In this document: positions 16,009 through 26,358 of the stretch, piece by piece
Layout of the letters: every line of letters begins with the position of its first letter
How positions within the stretch are numbered: position 1 is the stretch's first letter
NCBI GenBank assembly: GCA_017539425.1
Contig: JAFYHA010000028.1
Location: 1 to 32,559, forward strand
Reading direction: 5' to 3'
Source of the DNA: Clostridia bacterium
GTDB lineage: Bacteria > Bacillota > Clostridia > Oscillospirales > CAG-272
Length of the DNA: 32,559 nt
The notes under the pieces: generated by a model
Database searches by the model: none
The model's input: only the letters and a program-made list of their open reading frames with translations
Told to the model about the DNA's origin: nothing
Position numbers and translations under genes: made by a program

Positions 16009-18468
16009 CTACCGGATCATGATCTCGTCCGTGGGTTTAAGGCGCAGGACCGCCCGTACGACCACGGCATGGATGAGTATCGAGAACAGAAGCATGACGG
16101 ACGCGGACAGGAGCCATCCCAGGGGCTGGACGGACCGGACGATATGCAGCTGCCGCCCCTCCATCAGCCCGATGACCCGTCTGGCGAGGAAGGAGCCCCC
16201 GGCGATGCCCAGGACGATACCGGCCGCGTGCGTGAAGACGGACTCGCCCAGGACGTAACCCATCGTTCCGGCCGCGGAAAAACCTTGGATCCGCATGATG
16301 ACGAGAGTGCGCTTCTTGCGGTAGTACTGCAGATAGATCAGGTTTGCCAGGACGCCGCCCGCCATCAGCGCGGAAACGCCCGCGAGCAGTCCGGCAACGC
16401 TGTCCAGCGCGGAGGTGTAGCCGGTATACTCCGCTTTTTTCGCTTCCGCCCGGATGACGGTCACGGGCAGGCCTTCCAGGGCCTTTTCGATCTCTCCCGG
16501 TTCCGTATCCCCGCACCGGATCCAGAAGCAGTTGGCTTCCGGCTCTTCTCCGAAGACGGACCGATATGCGCTCCGGGACAGGATCATCTGTCCGCCTATG
16601 TAATTGTCGAATACGCCGGCGACCGGAACGAGACGGGTCTGCATCCGGCTGTTGTAGAGGGTCAGGTAGTCACCCGGGCCCAGTTCCGCCGTCTCCGAGG
16701 TGCGCAGATGTATGTAGATCCCGTTTCCGGAGTCGGGGATGAACATCCTGCCGGTCCCGGGATCGGCCAGGATGAGATATCCGTCCAGTACATCCGGGTC
16801 CGCGCAGATCAGCTCGCCGCCGTTCATCCGGCCTCCCGCGCCAAACAGGCATTCGCGGTCGGTCAGCTCGATCCAGCCGTCCGACTTTGCGTTTTGGCTC
16901 AGGCCCGCGCCGTTCAGCGCGGAACGGATCCGGCCCTGCACCGGGGCTTCGCCGTCTTCGTCTTCCGGAACGAAGCGGACCTTGAGATCGTAGCGTTCCA
17001 CATCCGTAAACTGCCGGTCTATGGTCCGGACAACGGACAGCCGGATCGTGAATCCGGTCACGAGCAGGACCATGCATCCGGTGATGCCGGCCACGATCAC
17101 GAGGATGGGCCGCCATCCCGTCCGGAGGCTGCGCAGGATCAGACGGAAATAGGGAAAACGCCCGGACGGGTCCGTCTTCACGGAGACCGGGCCGGACTCC
17201 GGCGAACGGTCGTTCATCAGCCGGACCGCGGACTGCCGGAGCAGGTCGGCACAGGCCGCCAGCGCCGCCAGGGCGGTGATCAGGAGACCCGCGGCCAGTA
17301 CGAGAACCGTCAGGGACGGCTCAAAGACAGAAGAGCCCGATCCGTATACGTAGAACCGGCTGTAGATCGAGAGCAGGGCAGGCTGTATGACGGCATACCC
17401 GACCGCGACGCCGGCCAGCATTCCCGTCAGAGTGGGGATCAGTCCCGCGGCCAGATACTTGAACGCGATCTCGCGGCTCCGGAAACCCATGGCCTTGGCC
17501 GTTCCGATCCCGGTCCGGTCCTCCTTGACCATTCTTCGGATCGAGGCATAGATGACGAGCGCGCCGACGATCACGAACACGACCGCGAAGGTCGCCCCTA
17601 TGGCTGCCATATTCTCCGCGGCGCTGCGAACGGCGTAGTAGCAGGCGGAGCCCCATACGTCGAAGACCAGCCAGCGTCTTGTGCCCCCGAAAAGGGAGGA
17701 GATCCAGCTTAGGATTGACTCCAGAGGGTTTCCGGCCCGCCCGGGTTCTCTGGACAGTTTGTCCAGGCGGTCCCGGACCTCTCCCGAACGCGCCAGGTAG
17801 CCGTCCGAGAACCGGTCCGTGCCTTCAAGCCCGGAAACGCGCACAGCCGCGCGCATACATTTCTGTTCCAGCCGGTCCCCGTCAAAGGCGTCCGGCCTCA
17901 CGATCAGGTAGCGGTTGCCGGGCACCTGCAAAGGCAGACAGGCATGATCGGCATGATCCGCGACGCCGCAGATCGTGAACGTGCGGACGGCCAGGACCTG
18001 TGTTTCGTCAAGCTCGACCGTGTCCCCCAGGGAAAGGCCCAGCTCTTCGAGAACCGGACGTTCCAGGAGACATTCCCCGGGCGCGGCCGGCATGCGGCCC
18101 TCCCTCAGGATGACCGTGTTGATCCGTTCGGTCAGGGAGATGACGTCGACCTCCGTATCCCGCTTTCCGGATACGGACGCGGTAACGTACCATACGGGTT
18201 CCGCGTCCTGCACGCCCTCGGTGGCCCGGATCCGGTCCAGATCCTCGCCGGACAAAAGGGCCGGGGCTACGATCTCGATATCCCGGAACGCAGTCCGTGT
18301 CCAGAACCGGTTCCCGTTGGACATCAGGGAGGACGCGGTGAAACGGATGCCCAGGAAAGCGGTGACGGCCAGCAGAGCGACGACGAACATCGACAGACAT
18401 GCGGCCTTCTGCTTCCGCATATAGCGGAAAGCGGCTGTCCACTGGATCTTTTTCATGAGATTCACCAT
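16009..18468 (-). CDS. FtsX-like ABC transporter permease
   Basis: An 819-aa ABC permease with two FtsX-type halves. Predicted topology: one N-terminal helix (about residues 23-43), a large extracellular domain, three helices (about 284-410), a further helix (about 452-478), a second extracellular domain, and three C-terminal helices (from about 690). The spread extracellular domains and the partner ATPase point to the MacB/LolCDE/BceAB-type mechanotransmission class (lipoprotein, peptide or drug handling), not nutrient uptake. The ATPase stop overlaps the start by 7 bases (18462-18468), so the two are translationally coupled; an alternative ATG at 18456 is possible as neither has a good ribosome site. 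Substrate unknown. Confidence 0.88.
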   Translation of the reverse strand: MVNLMKKIQWTAAFRYMRKQKAACLSMFVVALLAVTAFLGIRFTASSLMSNGNRFWTRTAFRDIEIVAPALLSGEDLDRIRATEGVQDAEPVWYVTASVSGKRDTEVDVISLTERINTVILREGRMPAAPGECLLERPVLEELGLSLGDTVELDETQVLAVRTFTICGVADHADHACLPLQVPGNRYLIVRPDAFDGDRLEQKCMRAAVRVSGLEGTDRFSDGYLARSGEVRDRLDKLSREPGRAGNPLESILSWISSLFGGTRRWLVFDVWGSACYYAVRSAAENMAAIGATFAVVFVIVGALVIYASIRRMVKEDRTGIGTAKAMGFRSREIAFKYLAAGLIPTLTGMLAGVAVGYAVIQPALLSIYSRFYVYGSGSSVFEPSLTVLVLAAGLLITALAALAACADLLRQSAVRLMNDRSPESGPVSVKTDPSGRFPYFRLILRSLRTGWRPILVIVAGITGCMVLLVTGFTIRLSVVRTIDRQFTDVERYDLKVRFVPEDEDGEAPVQGRIRSALNGAGLSQNAKSDGWIELTDRECLFGAGGRMNGGELICADPDVLDGYLILADPGTGRMFIPDSGNGIYIHLRTSETAELGPGDYLTLYNSRMQTRLVPVAGVFDNYIGGQMILSRSAYRSVFGEEPEANCFWIRCGDTEPGEIEKALEGLPVTVIRAEAKKAEYTGYTSALDSVAGLLAGVSALMAGGVLANLIYLQYYRKKRTLVIMRIQGFSAAGTMGYVLGESVFTHAAGIVLGIAGGSFLARRVIGLMEGRQLHIVRSVQPLGWLLSASVMLLFSILIHAVVVRAVLRLKPTDEIMIR

Positions 18469-19196
18469 TCCAGTTCATCCGCCCGGCAGGGCTCCGGGGG
18501 CGGGTAAACGTCGCATACCCGTCCGCTCTTCATCACGACGACGCGGTCCGCGATCCGGGTGATCTCCCGGTTGTGGGTCACGAGTATGAGGTAGGCTTGT
18601 TTGTCCTGGGTTGCGGGAGCCTCGCGGATGGCGCGGACCAGAACGGAGAGGACCTCCTTTGCGGATCCGAGATCCAGCGCGGCCGTCGGTTCGTCCGCAA
18701 GCAGGAGCCTCGGCCTCTTGACCAGGGCCCTCGCAACGGCGACCCGCTGCTGCTGTCCCCCCGAGAGCTCGCCGGGGAAGCGGCCCGCTTGGGCTTCCAG
18801 ACCTACGGACCTGAGCACGTCTCGCGGGGAAAGGGCGTCCGGAACGAGACCGGCCACGAGAGCCACGTTCTCCAGCGCGGAGAGTTCCGGAACGAGATGA
18901 TAGTCCTGGAAGATGAATCCGACGTCGAGCCGGCGGTAATCCGTCCGTTCCTTTCCGGACAGCTGCGTCATGTCCCTGCCGAAGACCTCCAGACGGCCTT
19001 CCGTCAGTTCATCCATGCCGCCGATCATATTCAGGAGAGTGGATTTGCCGCACCCGGATTCCCCGGTCACGGCCAGGATCTCGCCGGGGTAGACGTCCAG
19101 GGAAAGACCGTCCAGGGCCCGGACAAAGCCGGTCCCGGAGGAAAACGTCTTGACGGCGTCCGTAAGCCGGACGCACGGCTGTATCGACTGAGGCAT
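18462..19196 (-). CDS. ABC transporter ATPase, MacB/LolD type
   Basis: A 244-aa ABC ATPase. Walker A is GESGCGKST, the Q-loop is FIFQDYHL, the signature is LSGGQQQRVAVARAL, Walker B with the catalytic Glu is LLLADEPTAALD, and the H-loop is VTHN. The ISG of FtsX-linked ATPases (LolD/MacB) is reflected by the short length and the GFIFQDYHLVPELSALENVAL stretch. I choose the ATG at 19194-19196, seven bases after AAGGAGG; a TTG six codons earlier overlaps that site. It forms a transporter with the overlapping permease gene downstream and is read from an extended -10 promoter at 19253. Confidence 0.94.
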   Translation of the reverse strand: MPQSIQPCVRLTDAVKTFSSGTGFVRALDGLSLDVYPGEILAVTGESGCGKSTLLNMIGGMDELTEGRLEVFGRDMTQLSGKERTDYRRLDVGFIFQDYHLVPELSALENVALVAGLVPDALSPRDVLRSVGLEAQAGRFPGELSGGQQQRVAVARALVKRPRLLLADEPTAALDLGSAKEVLSVLVRAIREAPATQDKQAYLILVTHNREITRIADRVVVMKSGRVCDVYPPPEPCRADELEW

Positions 19197-19252
19197 CCTG
19201 TATCCTCCTTCCAAAGCGGATTCTGCACGGAAAGAACGTCCGTGTCACAAAA

Positions 19253-19261
19253 AGTATACCA
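19253..19261 (-). promoter_or_regulatory. Extended -10 promoter of the ABC operon
   Basis: Minus strand TGGTATACT is an extended -10 (TG-n-TATACT). No good -35 hexamer is present at 17 bases, so recognition may rely on the TG. It lies 57 bases before the ATPase start. Confidence 0.5.
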
Positions 19262-19323
19262 CATTCGAAGACTCTGCGCCAGTATCCGACGGGGACTCGG
19301 CGGAAAACGTGTGAAGCCGGGAT

Positions 19324-19369
19324 GAAAAAAGAGAAGAGGAGCGCCTGTGCCCATCGGCACCGGCGCTCC
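19324..19369 (-). terminator. Rho-independent terminator of ilvBNC
   Basis: On the minus strand a GC stem GGAGCGCC (19362-19369) / GGCGCTCC (19338-19345), with further pairing GTGCC/GGCAC inside, is followed by a T-rich tract ending in TTTTTT (19325-19330). It lies just after the ilvC stop. Confidence 0.85.
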
Positions 19370-19382
19370 GGTCCATACAGAC

Positions 19383-20928
<1,546 letters not shown>

Positions 20929-20941
20929 GGCGGTTCTCCTT

Positions 20942-22606
20942 TCAATCCATGATGGTGTCGGCGGACGTGCATCCGGCCGGGATCATGGGCAGCACCCGTT
21001 CCTCGCGGTCGATCTCGCAGTCGATCCAGACCGGACAGTCGGCTTTCAGCGCTTTGGCGAAGGCTTCCCGGAATCCGTTCAGGTCCGTGACCCGGTAGCC
21101 CGTCCCGCCGAAGCCCTCGATGACCTTGACATAGTCGGTCTTGCGCTCGGGTTCACTGGAGGAGTAGCGCTTTCCGTAGAATACGGTCTGCCACTGCCGG
21201 ACCATGCCCAGCACTCGGTTGTTGAAGATGACCGAGATGATCGGAAGACCGTAGCTGACCGCGGTGCAGGCCTCGTTGAGGTTCATGTGGAAGGATCCGT
21301 CGCCTGTGATGTGGATGACCGGATGCCGGCCTTCGATGCCGAATTCGGCGCCGATCGCGGCCCCGTATCCGTATCCCATCGTGCCGAGTCCCCCGCTGGT
21401 CAGGAAATTGCGCGGGCCGGTATGGTGAAGATACTGCGCGGCCCACATCTGATGCTGTCCGACGTCCGTGGTGTAGACCGCGTCCGGACCCGCCATTTCG
21501 CAGATGGTGCCGATGACCTGGTGGGGCTTGAGAACCGAGGCGTCGTCCTTCGGGTGATAGTCCCGCACGCGCCATGCGTCGATCTGCAGCTGCCACTGCG
21601 GATGGGTCGTCTCCTTGACGAGGGGAAGCAGTTTGGTCAGGACGTCCTTCACGTCGCCGATCAGGCTGTAATCCACCCGGATGTTCTTGCCGACCTCGCT
21701 GGGATCGATATCGATGTGCACGATCTTCGCGTTGGCGGCGAATTTGGACATGTTGAGAGCCACGCGGTCGGAAAAGCGGGAGCCGATGTTGATCAGGAGA
21801 TCGCAGTTGTCCACGGCCTTGTTGCCGCTGAAACAGCCGTGCATGCCCAGGAGTCCCATATTGTTCCGTTCGCCGTAGCCCAGCACCCCTGCGGCCATCA
21901 GCGTATAGGATGCCGGAATATCCGCCTTGCGGATCAGTTCCCGGAGTTCCTCTCCGGCTTCGGACAGCCGGACGCCGCCTCCGTACAGAATGAACGGACG
22001 TTTGGCGCCGTTGATCGCCTCCGCCACAGTCTCGAGGCCGGGATAGGACTCCCGGACCGTTCTCGGAGTCTCCACGGGGGGCTGGTGCCTGAATTCGGTG
22101 ACCGCTGCGGATATATCCTTGGGAATATCCACGAGCACCGGCCCGAAGCGCCCGGTATGGGCCAGCCGGAAGGCTTCGCGGAGGGTATCGGCGAGTTCCT
22201 CTACCCGCCGGACCTGGAAATTGTGTTTGGTGATCGGCATGGAAATACCGATGATGTAGACTTCCTGGAACGCGTCTCTTCCAATGAGCCCCGTACCTAC
22301 GTTGCCTGTGATGGCGACCATGGGAACCGAATCCATATAGGCGGTGGCCAGCCCGGTGACCAGATTGGTCGCGCCGGGTCCGGACGTGGCAATGCACACG
22401 CCGGTCTTTCCGGTGGCTCTTGCGTAGCCGTCCGCGGCATGGGCCGCGCCCTGCTCATGAGCTGTGATCACATGGTGAAGCCGGTCCCGGTATTTGTAGA
22501 AAGAATCGTAGATGTTGAGCACGCCGCCTCCGGGATACCCGAAGATCGTATCGACGCCCTGCTCGAGCAGCACCTCCGAAACGATATCTGAACCGTTGAG
22601 TAGCAT
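20942..22606 (-). CDS. ilvB: Acetolactate synthase catalytic subunit
   Basis: The large, thiamine-diphosphate-dependent subunit, 554 aa. It condenses two pyruvates to acetolactate, or pyruvate and 2-oxobutyrate to the isoleucine precursor. Visible motifs are GYPGGGVLNIYD and the catalytic Glu region HEQGAAHAADGYARATGK at the N-terminus, the FAD-binding middle, and GDGSFHMNLNE for TPP/Mg2+ near residue 445. I start at the ATG at 22604-22606, after AAGGAGG; the frame upstream runs into the T-box terminator. First gene of ilvBNC, controlled by the T-box leader. Confidence 0.97.
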   Translation of the reverse strand: MLLNGSDIVSEVLLEQGVDTIFGYPGGGVLNIYDSFYKYRDRLHHVITAHEQGAAHAADGYARATGKTGVCIATSGPGATNLVTGLATAYMDSVPMVAITGNVGTGLIGRDAFQEVYIIGISMPITKHNFQVRRVEELADTLREAFRLAHTGRFGPVLVDIPKDISAAVTEFRHQPPVETPRTVRESYPGLETVAEAINGAKRPFILYGGGVRLSEAGEELRELIRKADIPASYTLMAAGVLGYGERNNMGLLGMHGCFSGNKAVDNCDLLINIGSRFSDRVALNMSKFAANAKIVHIDIDPSEVGKNIRVDYSLIGDVKDVLTKLLPLVKETTHPQWQLQIDAWRVRDYHPKDDASVLKPHQVIGTICEMAGPDAVYTTDVGQHQMWAAQYLHHTGPRNFLTSGGLGTMGYGYGAAIGAEFGIEGRHPVIHITGDGSFHMNLNEACTAVSYGLPIISVIFNNRVLGMVRQWQTVFYGKRYSSSEPERKTDYVKVIEGFGGTGYRVTDLNGFREAFAKALKADCPVWIDCEIDREERVLPMIPAGCTSADTIMD

Positions 22607-22646
22607 TGATTTCCTCCTTGCCGGTCCCGCATTCCGAATGGACGGT

Positions 22647-22914
22647 AAAAAAAGAAGGCCGGTCTTCCGCATATGCAGAAGACAGAGCCATAACCCTGCG
22701 GTACCACTTCTGTTGCCGCATTATTGCGGCCTCTCATCCCGGATGATCGGATCCGGATCCCGGATAACGGCGGATGCCGGCCGCGTCTACTGCCTGTCGG
22801 GTTCGGGCGGCGATTCAGGGGTGACTTTCCGTCCGCACGCCTGACCCGTTCTCAGCTTACCGGGCTCTCTTGACAGGTTGGTGCGAAGGCTTTATATCCC
22901 CGTCACAATCTTTA
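22647..22914 (-). promoter_or_regulatory. T-box leader of ilvBNC
   Basis: The leader has the parts of a T-box tRNA sensor. Stem I closes with GATT (22907-22910) / AATC (22812-22815) and GGGG/CCCC; its apical part has AGAGAGCCCGG and GCTGAGAACGGG. The specifier loop reads AAAGTCA, and the codon in place is GUC (Val) at 22823-22825. The T-box sequence AAGTGGTACCGC lies at 22698-22708. A terminator, GTCTTC / GAAGAC with GGC/GCC, ends in seven T (22647-22653). Uncharged tRNA-Val would stabilise the antiterminator and turn on ilvBNC. The specifier is an inference from position. Confidence 0.88.
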
Positions 22915-22920
22915 CACCCC

Positions 22921-22949
22921 ATTATAGCGGCGGGTTATGCGTTTGTCAA
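22921..22949 (-). promoter_or_regulatory. Promoter of ilvBNC T-box transcript
   Basis: Minus strand perfect consensus -35 TTGACA (22944-22949) and -10 TATAAT (22921-22926) with a 17-base spacer; transcription would begin near 22914, just before stem I of the T-box. Confidence 0.88.
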
Positions 22950-23137
22950 GTGGAAAAGCGAAAAGTTTTTGCAAAACAGAGCTTCGGTTTCTGCATTATT
23001 CAAGCAAAACAGGCCTCCGGGACCGTCAAAACGAAAAAGACGGGTCTCGGGAATGCAAAAAAGACATGGCGCGGTTCCTTTGGATTATCTCTGTTGACCT
23101 GCACAGGAGTCAATCGGACTTACAGAAGAGAGAAACC
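22950..23137. other. Spacer with no recognised feature
   Basis: Between the ilvBNC promoter and the terminator of the next transcription unit I see no coding capacity with a ribosome site and no clear RNA structure. Short frames through it have no start signal. Confidence 0.5.
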
Positions 23138-23195
23138 AAAAATCGGGCAGGCGGTCACCAGACGGTTAAGGCTTATGGGTGACCTCCTACCCGAT
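23138..23195 (-). terminator. Rho-independent terminator of lipoprotein gene
   Basis: Minus strand ATCGGG...GGTCACC pairs with GGTGACC...CCCGAT (23142-23195), followed by TTTTT. It ends transcription of the solute-binding lipoprotein gene that stops at 23211. Confidence 0.85.
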
Positions 23196-23210
23196 TCCAG
23201 CGGTTGGCCT

Positions 23211-24725
23211 CTAGTCAAGAGAGGTCTGGACCGTCAGGTTGAATTTTTCAATGTCCCGGTTGATGGCGTTGGTCATCTCGGCCACGATGGTCGCCAGACT
23301 GCGATGCTGATTATACAGATACAGATAGGTGTCGCTTATGCCGCCGAAGCCGTACACCATGCCCGGATCCCAGACGCGGTGCGCCATAACGAGCGGGATC
23401 ATCTCGCGGGATTCCTCGTCACGGGCGTATTTGGTCTTGAGGGCCTGATCGATATAGGCGGGCTGCAGGGTATACAGGGAGTCCGCGGAAAGGGCTTCCA
23501 GGATCATACCGGTAAACTCCAGCTTTTCGTCGGTCACCGCAAACGGGATGGACAGGAGGGAACTGGTGTTCTTGGATACGTACGAGTGGTAGTAGTCCTG
23601 GGAATCGTCATATTTCGGAATGGGCAGGATGCCGAAATCGGTCTCCGCGGCGCGGAGGTTTGTGACTTCGTCCATACGCATCCAGAAGAACAGTCCTTCG
23701 CCCGCGCCGAATTTCTGGGTGAAATCCGGATCGGGCATATTGTACAGATGCTGGTTGAAGAAGTAATCCTCGGACATGAATTCCAGTATGACCTCGGAAA
23801 CCTCGATGTCATATTCGGATCCGAGAGTGAATTCGTACATGCCGTCGCTGTCCTTGGTGATGATCATGGACTCGAAACCGTCCTTGAACGACGGGGCAAC
23901 GTCATGCTTGCCGAGAAAACCGTAGAAGTCATGTTCGTCAAATACCTGGTCGCCGTTGAGGTCCGCAAGTACGCCGCGGCAGCACTGGTCGAGGATCTCG
24001 ATCGTCCAGTCTCCCCTTGACGTGATCTCATACAGGTCGGGGAGATCGTTGTCCTGGGCCGCAACCTTGTCGAAGGCCAGCGCGGCTGTCCCGTCCTTGT
24101 CGTTGATGCTGGCGGCCGTGGACACGGCGAAGACCGCGTCCGAAACGGCCAGATAGTCCAGACAGCTCTGGTCATACCAGGGCTTGGAAAGATCCACGTG
24201 AGGAGCATACCGGATGTTGGAGAGCGCGTTGTTGAGGACCAGACCGCCGAATGTGTTCATCAGGGGATAGACCACGTTCCATTCCGCGTCGCCGACCTGG
24301 GCGTCCCGGATCAGTTTGTCCCGGAATTCCACATAGGGGACATGGTCGAATTCGATGACGATCTGGTAATTGTCCTGGATGGCCGTGTTGCGCTCATAGA
24401 CGGCGTCGTTGACTACGTCGGCGTTGTACCCTTCGGAGACCACGTCCCGGATGCCCCGGGCCATCTCGTCCCAGCCCGGAATGGACCATCCGCCTACCCG
24501 GTACACTTCGCCGTGGAAGTCATAGGTTTCCGGAATGTCCGGCTTGATTCGGGGGTCTTCGGTTTCCGCGTCGGTCTCGGTCTTGCCCGGGGCGGTGTCG
24601 GATTCCGGTTGTTTTGTCTCATCCGGCTTTGTTCCGGGATCCGTCGTGGTTCCGCAGGATACCGCAACGAGCATCACGCCCGAGAGTACGGCGAATACAA
24701 GTAATAAAGAAAGAACCTTTTTCAT
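23211..24725 (-). CDS. Extracellular solute-binding-type lipoprotein 2
   Basis: A 504-aa lipoprotein related to the other three solute-binding lipoproteins here. Lipobox AVSC gives Cys24, then a Thr/Asp/Glu-rich tether. An EF-hand-like loop ADLNGDQVFDEHDF sits at about residue 254 after DWTIE, and YGILPIPKYDDSQDYY near residue 365. I place the start at the ATG at 24723-24725 because the Met-Lys-Lys signal peptide begins there, but the strong AAGGAGGAG lies some 20 bases upstream; a CTG at 24735-24737 has better spacing. Its promoter (24793-24821) lies just after the stop of the preceding lipoprotein gene. No transport partner genes are near. Ligand unknown, perhaps a sugar. Confidence 0.83.
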   Translation of the reverse strand: MKKVLSLLLVFAVLSGVMLVAVSCGTTTDPGTKPDETKQPESDTAPGKTETDAETEDPRIKPDIPETYDFHGEVYRVGGWSIPGWDEMARGIRDVVSEGYNADVVNDAVYERNTAIQDNYQIVIEFDHVPYVEFRDKLIRDAQVGDAEWNVVYPLMNTFGGLVLNNALSNIRYAPHVDLSKPWYDQSCLDYLAVSDAVFAVSTAASINDKDGTAALAFDKVAAQDNDLPDLYEITSRGDWTIEILDQCCRGVLADLNGDQVFDEHDFYGFLGKHDVAPSFKDGFESMIITKDSDGMYEFTLGSEYDIEVSEVILEFMSEDYFFNQHLYNMPDPDFTQKFGAGEGLFFWMRMDEVTNLRAAETDFGILPIPKYDDSQDYYHSYVSKNTSSLLSIPFAVTDEKLEFTGMILEALSADSLYTLQPAYIDQALKTKYARDEESREMIPLVMAHRVWDPGMVYGFGGISDTYLYLYNQHRSLATIVAEMTNAINRDIEKFNLTVQTSLD

Positions 24726-24792
24726 ACAGAACGACAGGGCAAATGCCCTCCTCCTTGTTTGCCGGCTTCTCCGGCCGGCTGGTTTCGAGATT

Positions 24793-24821
24793 ACTATAGC
24801 ATTCTTTGGAGAAAAAGTCAA
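24793..24821 (-). promoter_or_regulatory. Promoter of lipoprotein 2
   Basis: Minus strand -35 TTGACT (24816-24821) and -10 TATAGT (24793-24798) with a 17-base spacer; bases ATGC precede the -10, giving an extended -10 TG. It lies 7 bases after the stop of lipoprotein 3. Confidence 0.78.
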
Positions 24822-24827
24822 ACACGG

Positions 24828-26324
24828 TTACCCGAATATTTCGTGCATCTTGGTCACGACTTCATCCAGCTGCGTTTCGATCTTGTCCCGGGTCTCCTCG
24901 AACGGAGACACGATATCGCTCTTTCCGGTCCTGGGCATACGGAGAACTTTGTCGGCAAACTGGCCGAAATCATAGATGATGCCCAGATCGTAGATCCGGC
25001 TGTCGAAGATGATCTTCAGCATATCCTTGGACTCCTGGTCCCGGGTGCCTTTTCCGGAGATCACGACGTCATAGAGAACGGGATAGACGATCCGGGAGGA
25101 GATATAGGCCAGTTCCTCCAGAGCCGCGCCGACCGCCTCTTCCTGCGTTTCGCTGGTCATTGCGGTATGGGGAACCGCGATCACCGAATCGTGGTGGGGT
25201 GAGATCTCGCTGTAGTATTCGGCCTGTGCCTCGTCATACATCGGGATGGGCAGGATGCCGTAATCCTGTTCCATGGCCCTGTACTTGTTGAGGGACTCGA
25301 TGCGGGTGATGTCGAAGAAGACCTGGTTGTTGGCAAACGCGTTCTCCACCGTGGAGCGGTCATAGAGATACCAGTCCTGGAAGATCAGGTCCTCCAGCGT
25401 GTCCATGACCACGTTGTAGCTCCGTTCGGTCCCGAACGTGTATTCCATATACCGGTCGTCTCCCGTGTTCCGGCAGAACAGTTCGCCGGATCCGTTGAAC
25501 AGGAAATGGACCGGGCTGTCTCCGCCCTGTGCCCCGAAGACGTCGCCCGTGCTGACCACGGTGTCGCCGTCCAGGTCCAGATAAGCCTGCGAGGCGGAGG
25601 CGGTCAGCTTTTCCAGCGTCCAGGATCTGCTGTTCACCAGATCGTAAAAATAACTGCCGTCCCAGCTGTGATCCCGCGCAATGGAGGTGTTGTACGCGAT
25701 TGCGGCCGTGGAGCTCTTGTCCAGAAGAAGCATATCCGACGCCGCAAACAGGGTGCTGCCGCCGAAGGTGAACGCCTTGACGGAGACCTGGCTCCAGTAG
25801 GGCTGCTTCAGGTCGACATAGGGAAGCGCACCGAGGTTGGCGAACACGTCTTCCATCATATGGTACTGCATCTGGAAGGAACGCTGGACGATCAGCTGGT
25901 ACTCGTCCGTACCGGTCTTGATCATGTTGTCCACCTTGTGGGTGATGTCCGAGACGTACACGTATTCGCTCTCCAGGGTGATCCCGAACTTTTCCTTCAG
26001 TTCGGCGGTCCGTTCGTAGACGGCGTCCCCGAGATTGTCTCCGGAATAATCGTAGACGCAGATCTCCTCCCACGGGATCCAGGTCTCGTCGACAGTCCAG
26101 TGCGCGACCTGCAGCGTCGTGTTCCGGTCGGTCTCGGGAATGTCGGGTTTGTGCGCAGGGGCTTCGGTCTCGGGTCCGTCCGTCTTCGTGCCTGCAGGTT
26201 TGTCGGTTTCCCTGACCGTTTCGGAGCCCTTTTCCGCGGGAACGGGTTTGTCCGCGCTTCCGCAGGACGAAAGAACGGACAGGATCATCAGCAGCGCCAT
26301 AAGGCTGACCAGAATTCTTCTCAT
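24828..26324 (-). CDS. Extracellular solute-binding-type lipoprotein 3
   Basis: A 498-aa lipoprotein of the same kind as lipoproteins 1, 2 and 4. Lipobox LSSC gives Cys21 and a Thr/Glu/Lys tether follows. An acidic EF-hand-like loop YLDLDGDTVVSTGD lies at about residue 249 after SWTLE, and YGILPIPMYDEAQ with SPHHDS follows around residue 365. A start site of AAAGAGG precedes the ATG at 26322-26324. It lies 34 bases after the alpha-galactosidase-like gene, so the two are probably one transcript and may share a galactoside-type substrate; this is inference. It closely resembles lipoprotein 4, e.g. the shared SPHHDS and the DVVISG(R/K) segment followed by D(Q/E)ESK(D/E)MLKIIF. Confidence 0.85.
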   Translation of the reverse strand: MRRILVSLMALLMILSVLSSCGSADKPVPAEKGSETVRETDKPAGTKTDGPETEAPAHKPDIPETDRNTTLQVAHWTVDETWIPWEEICVYDYSGDNLGDAVYERTAELKEKFGITLESEYVYVSDITHKVDNMIKTGTDEYQLIVQRSFQMQYHMMEDVFANLGALPYVDLKQPYWSQVSVKAFTFGGSTLFAASDMLLLDKSSTAAIAYNTSIARDHSWDGSYFYDLVNSRSWTLEKLTASASQAYLDLDGDTVVSTGDVFGAQGGDSPVHFLFNGSGELFCRNTGDDRYMEYTFGTERSYNVVMDTLEDLIFQDWYLYDRSTVENAFANNQVFFDITRIESLNKYRAMEQDYGILPIPMYDEAQAEYYSEISPHHDSVIAVPHTAMTSETQEEAVGAALEELAYISSRIVYPVLYDVVISGKGTRDQESKDMLKIIFDSRIYDLGIIYDFGQFADKVLRMPRTGKSDIVSPFEETRDKIETQLDEVVTKMHEIFG

Positions 26325-26358
26325 CGGCTTGAACCTCTTTTGTATTATTGCTTTGCTT

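Noticed and set aside
22870-23182. Short plus-strand frames between ilvB leader and lipoprotein 2
   Set aside because: They begin inside the T-box or promoter on the other strand and lack ribosome sites.
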